DNA of 64,000 nucleotides from Tropicimonas aquimaris (lineage in GTDB: Bacteria; Pseudomonadota; Alphaproteobacteria; Rhodobacterales; Rhodobacteraceae), in NCBI RefSeq assembly GCF_042676185.1, contig NZ_JBHTJT010000056.1, positions 1 through 64,000 on the forward strand, read 5' to 3'. Both the position numbers and the translations under genes were made by a program. The notes under the pieces were generated by a model that saw only the letters and a list, made by a program, of their open reading frames with translations, made no database searches and had not been told where the DNA came from. Positions 1 to 9,900 of this stretch are shown here, in pieces. The stretch's first letter is position 1, and each line of letters starts with the position of its first letter.

Positions 1-362
1 GCAGCCCAACTTCAACCAACCCGAAAGGTCGCATGACGACCGGACCAGAAACGGGGTGAAGTCCCCCCCCATCATGCACTAAGACTGAAACCGGACCACC
101 CGATGGGGGCAGGCCAGTGTGAGGAGCTTTGTTCCACCTTACCCTTTACGCACGTTAGGCGACCACGGCGCACTGCTCAGCTCTCAGCCCCCCCCGAGCC
201 GCTACAAAAGCCACAATTCCTAGATTTCTTAAGAGCCTAGGCATCTGAGAAATCAGGACCGAAGTACATATCACGTAGGCGAGTTACCTGGTCGTTTGCA
301 GCTAGGACAGATAATCCAGTGTTCGATACATACGCTACAAAACCCGAAAAGAACTGATAGCC
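1..362. other. no gene recognised; low-GC leader segment
   Basis: I see no convincing coding region here on either strand. The segment holds short homopolymer runs of C (around 63-70 and 189-195) and is visibly poorer in GC than the chromosome to the right of the tRNA. It runs up to the orphan membrane-protein gene. No integrase, transposase or clear terminal repeat is visible, so its origin stays open. Confidence 0.4.
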
Positions 363-1277
363 ATGTTGCGACGAAGTCGGCAGCAACTCGAAGATCAAAA
401 GAATACTGAGGGCCGCCCTGCAAACCTCGGCACAGCCATCAAGACGCGAAGTCGCCACCTAAGCTCCTCGGGTCCATGCACCACGCGCACGCTCCTGACG
501 CCGCTCCTGTGGGCGTGGACTGCCCTTCGAAGGACTTTCTCCTTGTTGCGCGTGTCCGTGAAAACGCTACTCGCGTTGCTTCTGGTGATGTCCCTTCTCT
601 TCAACGTAGCCACGATCACGATGACCGGGGTTTACACTGCGGTATCCGGCGCCCTCTCCGCAGTTGGCGTCAGTACCGTGATGTCCCGGCAATCAGCTGT
701 CCTAGCGCGACAATCAGCTGTGCTGGCCCGACAATCTGCTGCGGCCACGGCATCGCTAGCAAGGGCGAACAAGATTGCTGAGAAAGCAGAAGAATTTAGT
801 AAGAAAACAAAGGCGATAACCAAATCAACGACCGATCGAGTTAAACGCAGGGTTGTGAGAGGTGCGGCGCGTAGTACCTCTTCCGTTTTCGGAGAGGCCA
901 TCCCGGTCTTGGGAACAGCCGTAATTGTTGGCGTGCTCGCTCTCGAGATTAAGGACGCTTGCGATACGGCCCAAGACATGGCTGGCCTCGAGGCAGCTCT
1001 TGATGCAGAAAATGATCCGGAGGCGGCACGCCAGCGAGCTGTAGACACATTTAGCTGCACCGACCTCATCCCAGACGCGGACACCCTGCCCTCAGGAATG
1101 GATGTCTGGAAAGGCATGATTGAAGCTCCCGGAAAGGCATGGGACGCCGCAGCAGAGTTCGTTGTTGGCCTGCCCGACATTGATAGGTCAGGGAATGCCA
1201 ATAAGATCATTGGATGGATCGGGGGGCTTATGACCGACGTGAAGGACCTTTTCGGTGAAGGCAGCAACGTCGAATAG
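363..1277 (+). CDS. orphan membrane protein of unknown function
   Basis: I do not recognise a characterised family in this 304-residue protein. A basic, low-complexity N-terminus (about 1-60) precedes one hydrophobic segment (about 64-88, rich in L/V/F). Next come three tandem RQSAxxA heptads (residues 109-129) and a charged, probably helical stretch rich in K and A. A second hydrophobic segment starts at the GEAIPVLGTA motif (about 177-196). The acidic C-terminus contains two cysteines and no catalytic motif I can name. The GEAIPVLG...ALEIKD core reminds me of conserved hypothetical proteins in marine proteobacteria, but that is recollection only. Base and codon use are less GC-biased than in the neighbours, which fits acquired DNA next to a tRNA gene. 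The start is the first ATG of the frame; the ribosome site is weak, so a downstream start just before the first membrane segment is possible. Confidence 0.6.
   Translation: MLRRSRQQLEDQKNTEGRPANLGTAIKTRSRHLSSSGPCTTRTLLTPLLWAWTALRRTFSLLRVSVKTLLALLLVMSLLFNVATITMTGVYTAVSGALSAVGVSTVMSRQSAVLARQSAVLARQSAAATASLARANKIAEKAEEFSKKTKAITKSTTDRVKRRVVRGAARSTSSVFGEAIPVLGTAVIVGVLALEIKDACDTAQDMAGLEAALDAENDPEAARQRAVDTFSCTDLIPDADTLPSGMDVWKGMIEAPGKAWDAAAEFVVGLPDIDRSGNANKIIGWIGGLMTDVKDLFGEGSNVE
687..749 (+). repeat. three tandem 21-nt units inside the orphan gene
   Basis: Three in-frame 21-nt units lie head to tail. The first two each encode RQSAVLA with only a few base differences; the third is degenerate (RQSAAAT-like). 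The repeat follows the first membrane segment and would extend a helical stalk by heptads. It is a likely place for unit-number variation between strains. Confidence 0.7.
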
Positions 1278-1601
1278 CAAGGTTTTCCATACGTGGCTCG
1301 CGGACTGCTACTGGCAGATAGCAACGACCTGCTGCCAGCGGAGGGTCAGAAAAGGCCTGCGCCTCCCTACACTTTCGCCACGCAATGCGGCCGTCCCGCC
1401 ACACTGGGTTCACTGAAGTTCCTAGGGGCCCTTTAGAGGCAAAGTTTGCTGCGAAAGCGAACGCCCGCGGTCGTTGGTAAGCTCGCGGGATCTTTGCATG
1501 AGAAAAAAGCGTACCGTAACGCCGAAAGGGGCCCAAGAGGGGGACCGAAGTCAGCCCCCACGGGTCAATAAATTGATAAATATGGATTATTTTCGTCCTG
1601 A
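1278..1601. other. non-coding stretch between orphan gene and tRNA-Leu
   Basis: No gene is supported here. The reading frames that cross it run into the tRNA gene on the other side and have no family resemblance. It lies immediately beyond the 3' end of the tRNA, where an element integrated at the tRNA would be joined, and its composition resembles the left end of the window rather than the chromosome to the right. Confidence 0.45.
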
Positions 1602-1688
1602 TGGTGCGGTCGAGAAGACTCGAACTTCCACGGGAGTTACCCCACAGCGACCTCAACGCTGCGCGTCTACCAATTCCGCCACGACCGC
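1602..1688 (-). tRNA. tRNA-Leu (GAG)
   Basis: Read on the minus strand this is an 87-nt class II tRNA. The acceptor stem GCGGTCG pairs with CGACCGC, the discriminator base is A, and the terminal CCA is encoded. The D-arm carries the TGGTAGACGC motif usual in leucine tRNAs. The anticodon stem encloses TTGAGGT, giving anticodon GAG. A long variable arm follows, then the T-arm with TTCGAGTCT. The 3' end faces the low-GC segment on the left, so the gene could have served as an integration site. Confidence 0.96.
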
Positions 1689-1837
1689 ACGTGATCAGGT
1701 AGGCTCGGCGCTTCTAGCGAAGCCGCGCGGGGATGAAAAGGGGTTTTTTCGGCTTTCGTAAAGCTTCTGTCGCAAATCGCGCGGACGAGCGCCCGGGGAG
1801 TGCTCCGGGCGCCCACGTCAACCCTGGTTTGCAAAGG

Positions 1838-3202
1838 TCACTGGCTGATCTGGAAGCTCGGCATCGCCGTCGAGGAGGCCGCCTGCGGCTGTATCGCCCG
1901 CGGCGCGCTACCGGTTCCATTGAGTTCGGACGCCGCCGTGAGGATCAGCTCGTTGCGGCCCTCCTGCCCCGGCGCAAAGACCGGCGTGGTCCCGCGGGCG
2001 ATCGCGTCTGCGCTGGACTGGTACCAGGCCAGCGAAAGGTCCGGGCGTTTCGACGCGCCGAATCCCTGCGAGAGGTGATGGCCGAGCAGCTCGCCATAGA
2101 CCGGCTCGCCCAGCACGACGAGAATCAGCGCCGAGCCCAGGGCGACGTTCAGGTCATCGACCCGGTAGCCGTCGCCGAGGCAGATCTTCGCCGTCTGCAC
2201 CATCTGGGCCGGCGACATTCCCGTCGAGAGCACGAATTGCGAGACCTGCTGGACGACCGCCTCCTTGTCGTTCACCGACATCGCGGCAACCTGGTCCTTC
2301 AAAAGCGGCGCGAGCTGCTTGCACTGTGCGGTGATCTCGGCCGCTGAGACGCCCTGCACCTTGCCGATCAATTGCTCGCTCTGGGCGATGGCATAGGTCC
2401 GCGCGAGGCAGAACTGTTCGTTCAGCGCAACCGCGGGATCAGACATGGAGGCGAGGGTCGCAAAGCCGCCGTTGGCGTTGGTCATCAGGTTGACCGCGTT
2501 GCAATGCGAGGCGAGCGAGGCCTCGCTGGCTTCGCCGAGGAAGCTGGGCATCTTCGGCCCCTCGTCCACGGCCACTTCCGTCACCGGCGCAGCGGGCTCC
2601 GCGGCAACCGGTACTGGCGCCGGCGCAGCAGGTTGCGCGACGGCGGGGTTCACGACGACGGTGGTGGTTGCCGGCGGCACGACGCCCGCCATGGCCCCGC
2701 CCGCCAATTGGTCGCGATAGGTGATCAGCAGCCCCTTGGGCCCCATCGGGTTCGCCGCGATGAGCTGGTTCGTCGTCGGCCCGCCGGCGAGCGCACGGTT
2801 GTGCGAGGTCAGCAGGAAGTCCTTCTCGTACTGGGTTAGCTGGCCCGTCGCCGGGTAGCCCATGTGCGCCTGATAGCTGGAGATTGCCGCACGAGAATTG
2901 CGCCCGAGCACGCCGTCGGCGCCACCGGCATTGAACGCGAAATAGTTGAGCGCGTGCTGAACCGAACGGTTCTCGGCCCGTTGCGCCGAGGAAATGCCGG
3001 AACTGTAGGTCTTCTTGGAAGGCGCCGCCTGGCGGTAGACGGTGGTGGTCCGGCGCTGCTGGTCGCGGGCGATGGCGTTGCCGATGATGCCGCCGACGAT
3101 CGCGCCGGCGATGGCGTCCCCCGCATCCGCGGCCGCCCGGTGGGCCGGGCCGATGGCGAGAGTTCCTGCAAGCAAGGTCGAGACGAGGATGCGTCCTTTC
3201 AT
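1838..3202 (-). CDS. secreted peptidoglycan-binding domain protein
   Basis: A 454-residue exported protein of unknown precise role. Residues 1-25 form a signal peptide ending in an AxA-type site (HRAAADAG). A glycine-zipper-like segment (GAIVGGIIGNAIA, about 32-44) follows and could insert into a membrane. Residues about 70-130 look like a PG_binding_1 domain (VQHALNYFAFNAGGADGVLG, then RAAISSYQ), where the typical pattern is a repeat fold that docks on peptidoglycan. A proline/alanine/valine linker (about 170-215) leads to a C-terminal half with three cysteines that I cannot assign to a family. AGGAGA sits a few bases before the ATG. The gene stands alone, between tRNA-Leu and lipB. It probably acts in the periplasm on or near the cell wall; no catalytic site is visible. 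Confidence 0.75.
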   Translation of the reverse strand: MKGRILVSTLLAGTLAIGPAHRAAADAGDAIAGAIVGGIIGNAIARDQQRRTTTVYRQAAPSKKTYSSGISSAQRAENRSVQHALNYFAFNAGGADGVLGRNSRAAISSYQAHMGYPATGQLTQYEKDFLLTSHNRALAGGPTTNQLIAANPMGPKGLLITYRDQLAGGAMAGVVPPATTTVVVNPAVAQPAAPAPVPVAAEPAAPVTEVAVDEGPKMPSFLGEASEASLASHCNAVNLMTNANGGFATLASMSDPAVALNEQFCLARTYAIAQSEQLIGKVQGVSAAEITAQCKQLAPLLKDQVAAMSVNDKEAVVQQVSQFVLSTGMSPAQMVQTAKICLGDGYRVDDLNVALGSALILVVLGEPVYGELLGHHLSQGFGASKRPDLSLAWYQSSADAIARGTTPVFAPGQEGRNELILTAASELNGTGSAPRAIQPQAASSTAMPSFQISQ

Positions 3203-3316
3203 GTCAATCTCCTGATATATTCACGGTCGAAAAAGAGGATTGGGCCATGGCGGCCCCAATAACGTTTGTCTAATGGTCATGGCCGACACCGATTCGAGTC
3301 AAGCTTGGGGGCCAGC

Positions 3317-4018
3317 ATGGTTGAGTGGATCACGTCCGACGGGCTCGTCCCCTACGAGACGGCCGTCGCCGAAATGGAGCGCCGCGTGGCGGAAATAACC
3401 GCCGGCACCGCCGACGAGGCGGTCTGGCTGCTCGAGCACCCGCCACTCTACACCGCCGGCACGTCGGCCCGGCCGGCCGACCTCAAGCAGCCAGGCCGAT
3501 TTCCCGTCTACGAGAGCAAGCGAGGCGGCCAGTATACGTATCACGGGCCCGGACAGCGGGTCATCTACGTGATGCTCGATCTCAACCGGCGCGGGCGGGA
3601 CGTGCGCGCCTTTGTCGAGCATCTCGAGACCTGGGTCATCGATACCCTCGACACGTTCAACGTGAAGGGCGAGATCCGTCCCGGCCGCGTTGGCGTCTGG
3701 GTCGCGCGGCCCGAGAAGGCCCCCCTGCCCGACGGCACACCCCGGGAGGACAAGATCGCCGCCATTGGCATCCGGCTCCGGAAATGGGTGAGCTTTCACG
3801 GGATCTCGATCAACGTGGAGCCGGACCTCGGCCATTTCGACGGAATCGTGCCCTGCGGCATCTCCGGCCATGGCGTCACCAGTCTTGTCGACCTCGGCCT
3901 GCCGGTGACGATGAACGACCTCGACGTCGCGCTGCGCAGCACCTTCGAGCTCGTTTTCCCTGAACTGAACCAAGGCGTCTCGGACCGAGGATCGCGGAGC
4001 AGAGGCACCAGCAGTTAG
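3317..4018 (+). CDS. lipB: octanoyltransferase LipB
   Basis: Transfers octanoate from octanoyl-ACP to the lipoyl domains of 2-oxoacid dehydrogenases and the glycine cleavage H protein, the first step of lipoate assembly in the cytoplasm. The family signature GGQYTYHGPGQ lies near residue 75. The lysine of the DKIAAIGIR segment and the cysteine of PCGISGHGVTSL supply the expected Cys/Lys pair. At 233 residues it is normal length. I chose the ATG giving MVEWITSDG; a TTG 17 codons upstream would add a tail that LipB proteins lack. Its stop overlaps the stop of the convergent sulfotransferase-like gene. LipA is not in the window. Confidence 0.95.
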   Translation: MVEWITSDGLVPYETAVAEMERRVAEITAGTADEAVWLLEHPPLYTAGTSARPADLKQPGRFPVYESKRGGQYTYHGPGQRVIYVMLDLNRRGRDVRAFVEHLETWVIDTLDTFNVKGEIRPGRVGVWVARPEKAPLPDGTPREDKIAAIGIRLRKWVSFHGISINVEPDLGHFDGIVPCGISGHGVTSLVDLGLPVTMNDLDVALRSTFELVFPELNQGVSDRGSRSRGTSS

Positions 4019-4650
4019 TCCGGAACGCCACCGAAGCCTTCCCAGAACTGGACCATGTGGTTGCGATGGGGAAACGGCTCATCCGGCACCGGAACCTCGA
4101 GAAACCGACAGAGCGGCTCCCAGCCCTCGGCAACGTCGAAAACGAGAAGCTGATCTGCCGGGACCTCGTCGCGCACCTGCTCTGTGTTGAGCCGGAAAGC
4201 TTTCAACGTGGTGTCCGGATTGGCGTAGTCACCGCCGAAGATCCGCATACCGACGATCTCGTGCGCGGCGTCCAGCATATCGCGACCATGACCCGATATA
4301 TCGAGTTGCTTGTACAGACCGAGCATTCGCCCGATGGTCTCGGCAAAACTGGCAACCCATTTCTCCTCCGGGCGGACGCTGTGCACCACCTTCGCATCGG
4401 GGTTGAGCGCGCGAAGCTCCCGCCAGACCGCGGCGCCGGGCCAGTCCACCTGTGCCCGATACCCCTCGAATGCGGCTTCGAGATCCATGTCGCGGCCTGC
4501 CGCCAGATCCTGCCTGTGCGAGACCTGTTCGGGATTGGCAAAGACTTCCGCCATGTGGTGACAGGGACCGAAGCCGAGACGTTCGAGCCCGTCCTTCTGC
4601 GACCTCGTGCCGGTTCGCCCAAAGCCCGACCCAATAACGGAAAGCTCCAT
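4015..4650 (-). CDS. sulfotransferase-family protein
   Basis: A 211-residue protein of the P-loop sulfotransferase superfamily, closest in feel to the Sulfotransfer_4 group. The N-terminal GSGFGRTGTRSQ loop (residues 7-18) matches the 5'-phosphosulfate-binding loop, with serine where many members have a lysine-containing variant shortly after (SQKDGLERLGFGPC). A second motif near residue 90, VVHSVRPEEKWVASF, resembles the 3'-phosphate-binding strand. Members usually sulfate small molecules or glycans using PAPS, but many in this subgroup have no known substrate, so the activity is inferred. It is a single gene, convergent with lipB (stop codons overlap) and divergent from ctaD across a 417-base gap. 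Confidence 0.75.
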   Translation of the reverse strand: MELSVIGSGFGRTGTRSQKDGLERLGFGPCHHMAEVFANPEQVSHRQDLAAGRDMDLEAAFEGYRAQVDWPGAAVWRELRALNPDAKVVHSVRPEEKWVASFAETIGRMLGLYKQLDISGHGRDMLDAAHEIVGMRIFGGDYANPDTTLKAFRLNTEQVRDEVPADQLLVFDVAEGWEPLCRFLEVPVPDEPFPHRNHMVQFWEGFGGVPD

Positions 4651-5067
4651 GCCACTGTCTCCTCAAGAAAAATTCTATCACTGTAGATAGTGGCGACGCG
4701 GGACCGGACCCTCGCCGCACCCAATCCAGGAAGCGTGCGCCACGAGTTCCCCCACGGCAACGATTCGTTCGCCCGGTCCTTCGACCGCATGGAACGAGAT
4801 TGACGCGGTGCGATTCGGTGCCCCGATTCCGCGACCGGCTTGTGCCGCCCATACTTGAACCGCGTCACGACCCGGCTGACCGGGTGGCGCAGGTCCCGGC
4901 GCGCCGCGGCAATTTGCATTCCGCAAACTGCATATAGGCCATGTTGTGAGCGCATTGCTTGTTGCTGACGGTCCCCTTACGCCCTAATGTGAGCGTCGGA
5001 CGCGGGGGGCGCCGATCCAACGATGCTGCCCCCGAAAAACAGGACACACTTCATCCGGAGGGAATGC
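4651..5067. promoter_or_regulatory. divergent gap upstream of ctaD with a TTTGC-N5-GCAAA palindrome
   Basis: No gene is supported in this 417-base gap. It must carry the promoters of the sulfotransferase-like gene (leftward) and ctaD (rightward). At 4913-4927 lies a perfect dyad, TTTGC-ATTCC-GCAAA, followed a few bases later by CATATA at 4931-4936, which could be a -10 element. The spacing would place a regulator over the -35 region. I cannot name the regulator. A smaller dyad, CACT-N6-AGTG, lies close to the sulfotransferase start. Confidence 0.4.
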
Positions 5068-6741
5068 ATGGCCGATGCAGCCATTCACGGGCATGACCAT
5101 GAGGACAATCGGGGCTTCTTTACCCGTTGGTTCATGTCCACCAACCACAAGGACATCGGGATTCTCTACCTGGTGACCGCGGCCGCCATGGGCTTCATTG
5201 CGGTCTTCTTCACCGTTCTGATGCGCATCGAACTGATGACGCCCGGCGTGCAGCACATGTGCATGGAGGGCTTCCGGCTCTTCGCCAGCTCGACTGATGG
5301 CTGTACACCCAACGGCCATATCTGGAACGTGCTGATCACGGCCCACGGCATCCTTATGATGTTCTTCGTGGTGATTCCGGCGCTCTTCGGGGGGTTCGGC
5401 AACTACTTCATGCCGCTGCAGATCGGCGCGCCGGACATGGCGTTCCCGCGGCTGAACAACCTCAGCTTCTGGATGTACTTTGCCGGCTGCTGCCTCGCAG
5501 TGGCCTCGGTGCTCAGCCCGGGCGGCAACGGCCAGCTGGGTTCGGGCGTGGGCTGGGTGCTCTACCCGCCGCTCTCGACCAATGAAGGCGGCTACTCGAT
5601 GGACTTGGCGATTTTTGCCGTCCACGTCTCCGGCGCCTCGTCGATCCTCGGCGCGATCAACATGATCACGACCTTCCTGAACATGCGCGCCCCGGGCATG
5701 ACCCTGCACAAGGTGCCGCTCTTCGCCTGGTCGATCTTCGTCACCGCCTGGCTGATCCTGCTGTCGCTACCCGTTCTGGCCGGCGCCATCACCATGCTGC
5801 TGACCGACCGCAATTTCGGCACCACCTTCTTCGATCCGTCTGGCGGCGGCGATCCGATCCTCTACCAGCACATCCTGTGGTTCTTCGGCCACCCGGAAGT
5901 GTACATCGTGATCGTTCCCGGCTTCGGCATCGCATCCCACGTTATCGCCACCTTCTCGCGCAAGGCGATCTTCGGCTACCTGCCGATGGTCTACGCGATG
6001 GTTGCGATCGGCGTGCTCGGCTTCGTCGTCTGGGCGCACCACATGTACACCGTGGGCATGTCGCTCAGCCAGCAGAGCTACTTCATGCTCGCCACGATGG
6101 TGATCGCGGTGCCGACAGGCATCAAGATCTTCAGCTGGATCGCGACGATGTGGGGCGGTTCGGTGGAGTTCAAGACTCCGATGCTCTTCGCCATGGGCTT
6201 CCTGCTGCTCTTCACCGTCGGCGGCGTGACCGGCATCGTGCTCAGCCAGGCCGGCGTGGACCGCGCCTATCACGACACCTACTACGTCGTGGCGCACTTC
6301 CACTACACCATGTCGATGGGCGCGGCCTTCACCATCTTCGCGGGGGTCTACTTCTACTTCTCGAAGATGACGGGCAAGCAGTACAACGAGACGCTCGGCA
6401 AGGTGCATTTCTGGCTGTTCTTCATCAGCGTGAACCTGACCTTCTTCCCGCAGCACTTCCTGGGCCGTCAGGGCATGCCGCGCCGTTACATCGACTATCC
6501 GGAGGCCTTCGCCACCTGGAACTACGTTTCGTCGATCGGCGCGCTGCTGGGCTTCGCCTCCTTCCTGCTGTTCTTCTACATCATCTTCTCGGCGCTGCGT
6601 TCCGGCGCCAAGGAGACGCGGGCGAACCCGTGGAACGAGTGGGCCGACACGCTGGAGTGGACCCTACCGTCTCCGCCGCCGGAGCACACCTTCGAGACGC
6701 TCCCCAAGCAGAGCGACTGGGACAAGGGCCACGCGCACTGA
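5068..6741 (+). CDS. ctaD: cytochrome c oxidase subunit I (aa3 type)
   Basis: The catalytic subunit of the proton-pumping aa3 cytochrome c oxidase, an integral inner-membrane protein holding heme a, heme a3 and CuB. It has about twelve hydrophobic segments over 557 residues. MSTNHKDIG near the N-terminus, WFFGHPEVYI with the CuB histidine and cross-linked tyrosine in helix VI, AHHMYTVGM with the two further CuB histidines, and VAHFHYTMSMG with the heme ligands all match A-type heme-copper oxidases. The start is set by GGAGGGA five bases before ATG; the frame is open 15 codons further upstream but without family support. The gene stands alone and ends in a strong terminator. Subunits II and III are not in the window, as is known for Rhodobacter-type genomes. 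Confidence 0.97.
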   Translation: MADAAIHGHDHEDNRGFFTRWFMSTNHKDIGILYLVTAAAMGFIAVFFTVLMRIELMTPGVQHMCMEGFRLFASSTDGCTPNGHIWNVLITAHGILMMFFVVIPALFGGFGNYFMPLQIGAPDMAFPRLNNLSFWMYFAGCCLAVASVLSPGGNGQLGSGVGWVLYPPLSTNEGGYSMDLAIFAVHVSGASSILGAINMITTFLNMRAPGMTLHKVPLFAWSIFVTAWLILLSLPVLAGAITMLLTDRNFGTTFFDPSGGGDPILYQHILWFFGHPEVYIVIVPGFGIASHVIATFSRKAIFGYLPMVYAMVAIGVLGFVVWAHHMYTVGMSLSQQSYFMLATMVIAVPTGIKIFSWIATMWGGSVEFKTPMLFAMGFLLLFTVGGVTGIVLSQAGVDRAYHDTYYVVAHFHYTMSMGAAFTIFAGVYFYFSKMTGKQYNETLGKVHFWLFFISVNLTFFPQHFLGRQGMPRRYIDYPEAFATWNYVSSIGALLGFASFLLFFYIIFSALRSGAKETRANPWNEWADTLEWTLPSPPPEHTFETLPKQSDWDKGHAH

Positions 6742-6790
6742 TCCCGCTTCCGGAGCGGCCAAGCCCGCATCGGTACCCGGACGACATCGA

Positions 6791-6819
6791 CCTGCCGCGC
6801 ACCGCGCGGCAGGTTTTTT
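6791..6819 (+). terminator. rho-independent terminator after ctaD
   Basis: A perfect 10-bp stem, CCTGCCGCGC pairing with GCGCGGCAGG around the 3-base loop ACC, is followed at once by six T. It lies 49 bases after the ctaD stop, so ctaD is probably transcribed alone. Confidence 0.92.
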
Positions 6820-6926
6820 CTTGTCTGAAGGTTGGCTGGAAGCCCGAGCGATCGACGTCGGGGAGCAGCGGGCCAGAGCTGCGGCATGGAATGCCGCTCG
6901 CGTCACTGCAACGGACAAAAGAAACA

Positions 6927-6955
6927 CGGGCCGGCTGTGTTGGCCGGCCCGTTTT
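6927..6955. terminator. hairpin between ctaD and the RND operon, likely bidirectional
   Basis: A 9-bp GC-rich stem (CGGGCCGGC with GCCGGCCCG, 7-base loop) is followed by TTTT on the plus strand. On the minus strand it is followed by TGTTTCTTTTG. It sits 30 bases beyond the stop of the RND permease, so its main job is probably to end the efflux operon. Confidence 0.75.
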
Positions 6956-6984
6956 CGGGGGATCGCGTCGTCAGTGGCAGGCCG

Positions 6985-9900
6985 CTAGGCGCCCTGCGCC
7001 GCCTGCCCTTTCTCCAGTTCCAGCCGCTGGGCCGCCGCTCCCGGCTCGCCGCCGAGTGGCGCGAGCAGGCGATAGAAGACCGGCGTGAGGAACAGGGTGA
7101 AGACGGTGGCAAATCCGAGCCCGCCGACGATGACCCAGCCAACCGCCTCGCGCGCCTCCGCGCCCGCGCCGGAGGCCATCACCAACGGCAGGCCACCGAC
7201 CACGGTGGACACCGCCGTCATCATCACCGGCCGCACCCGCAAGCGCACCGCGTCGCGGATCGCCGTGTCAATGTCGAGCCCGCGCTCCCGGAGCTGGTTG
7301 GCGAACTCGACGATCAGGATGCCGTTCTTGGCCATGATGCCGATCAGGATCACCAGGCCGATCTGGCTGTAGTAGTTGAGCGTGCCGCCCGTCAGCCAGA
7401 TCGCCATCACAGCCGCGCCGAGCCCGAAGGGCACGGTCAGCATGATCACCACCGCCGAAGCGAAGCTCTCGAACTGCGCCGCCAGCACCAGCAGGACCAC
7501 CAGCAGCGCCACGCCGAACACCAGCGCGGTGCCCGACTGGCTTTCTTCCAGCGTCGCCGCCTCGCCCATGAATATCAGGCGGACATCGTCCGACAGGATT
7601 TCCGCGGCCAGGTCCTCGGCCCGCGCCGCGGCTTCGCCGAGGCTCACGTCGGTGCCGAGGTTGGCCTCTCCCGGCACAGCGCGGGAGCGCTCCTCGCGCG
7701 ACAGCCGGGAGGCGGTGGAGGAGGAGGTCAGCGTCACCACCGAGGAGAGCGGCACGAAGACGCCATCCCGGCTCAACGACCAGACATTCTCGATGTCGGA
7801 CGGGTCCTGGATCGGCTTGCCGCCCGGCACCATCCGCACATCCGTCTCCTCGCCATTGACGAAGACCTCCGTCGCGACGACGCCCTGGGTCAGGGTGTTG
7901 ATCGTGGTGGCGATGCTTTCCGGCGAAAGGCCTAGCTGGGTTGCCATCTCCCGGTCGATATCCACCGACAGGAGCGGTGTGGTCGTGTCGTAGGAAAGCC
8001 GCGGGTTGGCGAAGGTCGGGTCCTGCTCCATCGCCGCGATCAGTGAGTCGCCTTCCGCAGCCAGCGCGGTGTAATCCTTGCCCAGAAGCGCGAACTGAAG
8101 CCCGCGCCCGGCGCCCCGGATCCCGAGGCTGTTGGGCGACACCGCGAAGACGGAGATACCGGGCACGTTGCGCAGCTGGCGGTTCAATTCGCCAAGCAGT
8201 TCCTGGGCCGTCCGGTCGCGCGCTTCCCAATCCGCCAGTCGCACGATTACCGCCGCCCCGGAGGAACCGCCCCGGCCGATCAGCGACTGCACGGCGGCGA
8301 TCTCGCCACTCTCCACGTATGGCTCGATCAGTTCTTCGATCTTGCTGACCTGTGCATCGGTGAAGCTCAGGCTCGCCCCGGACGGCGCCGAGCCGACGAT
8401 GAAGAACGCGCCCCTGTCCTCGGACGGTGTGAGGGCCGACGAGAGGTTGGTGAAGGTCCCGCAGCCGACGATCGCAAAGGCGATGGCGACCCCGATCGCA
8501 ATGGCCGGCGCGGCCAACGTGCCGTCCACGATCCGCAGGTAGAGCCCAGAGAGCCCGCGGCGGCTGCGCGCCTCTTCCTCGGCCTCGGTGACGTGCTCGT
8601 CTCCGCCCGGGTCCAGCTTCGAGGCCAGCATCGGGGCGAGCGTCAGGGCCACGACCGAGGACAGCATCACGCAGAAGGCCAGCACGAAGCCGAACTCGGC
8701 AAATATGCCACCCGCCTGTCCCGGCAGGAAGGAGATCGGCACGAAGACCGCGGCCAGCGTCGCCGTGGTGGAGACCACGGCAAAGAACACCTCGTTGGTG
8801 CCGGTCGCGGCGGAAACGCGCGCGCCCATGCCCTGGTGGCGGCGGCGCACGATGTTTTCGACCACGACGATAGCATCGTCGACCACCATGCCGGTGGCCA
8901 GCACCAGCGCCAGGAGCGTGATCGTGTTGATGGAGAAGCCCGCAAGCCAGATCGCCGCCACCGAGCCGAGCAGCGAGACCGGAATGGTCACCGCCGGGAT
9001 CAGAACCGCCCGCCAGGACAGCAGGAAGGCAAAGATCACCGCAACGACGATCAGCACGGCCATGCCGATGGTCATCGACACTTCCTCGATCGATTTCTCG
9101 ATGAAGACGCCGTCGTCCGACACCACGATCAGCCGCACGTCGTCCGGCAGATCGGATTCGAGTTCGGCCACGGCGGCACGGACGCCCTGCGAGATCGCAA
9201 GCGTGTTGCCGAGCGACTGGCGCACCACCGACATGCCGACCGAGCTCTGCCCGTCGACCCGGGAGAAGATCTCGCGTTCCTTGGCCGTGAGCTGAACCAG
9301 AGCGACATCGCCCACGCGGGTATGCGCATTGACCCGGAGATCGGCGATGGTCTCGGCGGTGATCTCGGGGTTCGCGCTGCGCAGAAGCACCGACTGGCTG
9401 CCCGAATCGAGGTCCCCCAACGCCGTATCGATCCGGAGCGTGGCGAGCGCCTCGCCGATGTCGTCGAGTTCGAGGCCGCGGCCCACGAGTGCTGTCAGGA
9501 AGACCTCGACGCGGAACTCGTTCTCCTGCCCGCCCATGATCTCGATCTCGGCTATGCCGTCGATCGAGGACAGCCGGTCGGTCACCAGCCCCTCGGCCAG
9601 TTCGGTCATCTCCGCCATCGGCGCTTCGCCGATCAGGGCGAGGCGGATGATCGGGTCGGAATCCGAATCGTTCTTGGCAATGGTGGGATCGTCGATGCCG
9701 TCAGGGAGCTGGCGTTCGGTCTGGCTGATGATCTCGCGCGCCTCGTTGGCGGCGGTGTCGACATCGGTGCCTTCATTGAGCTCCAGCGTCAGCCGGCTAA
9801 TGCCGTAGCTGGAGTAGGAGGAGATCGATTTCAACCCGTCGAGCTGCGCCAGGGCGTCCTCTACGACCGACGTCACCTCGGAATCGACCGTCTCCGGCGC

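Noticed and set aside
1228..1656. Open frame of 142 codons on the minus strand
   Set aside because: It overlaps the tRNA-Leu gene and the end of the orphan gene, with no family resemblance.
1789..1812. GC-rich hairpin just beyond the stop of the peptidoglycan-binding gene
   Set aside because: A stem of GCGCCCGG and CCGGGCGC is clear, but no T run follows on the gene's strand, so I do not call it a rho-independent terminator.
5023..5067. Fifteen-codon N-terminal extension of CtaD
   Set aside because: The strong ribosome site GGAGGGA lies inside it, just before the downstream ATG, and the family starts there.
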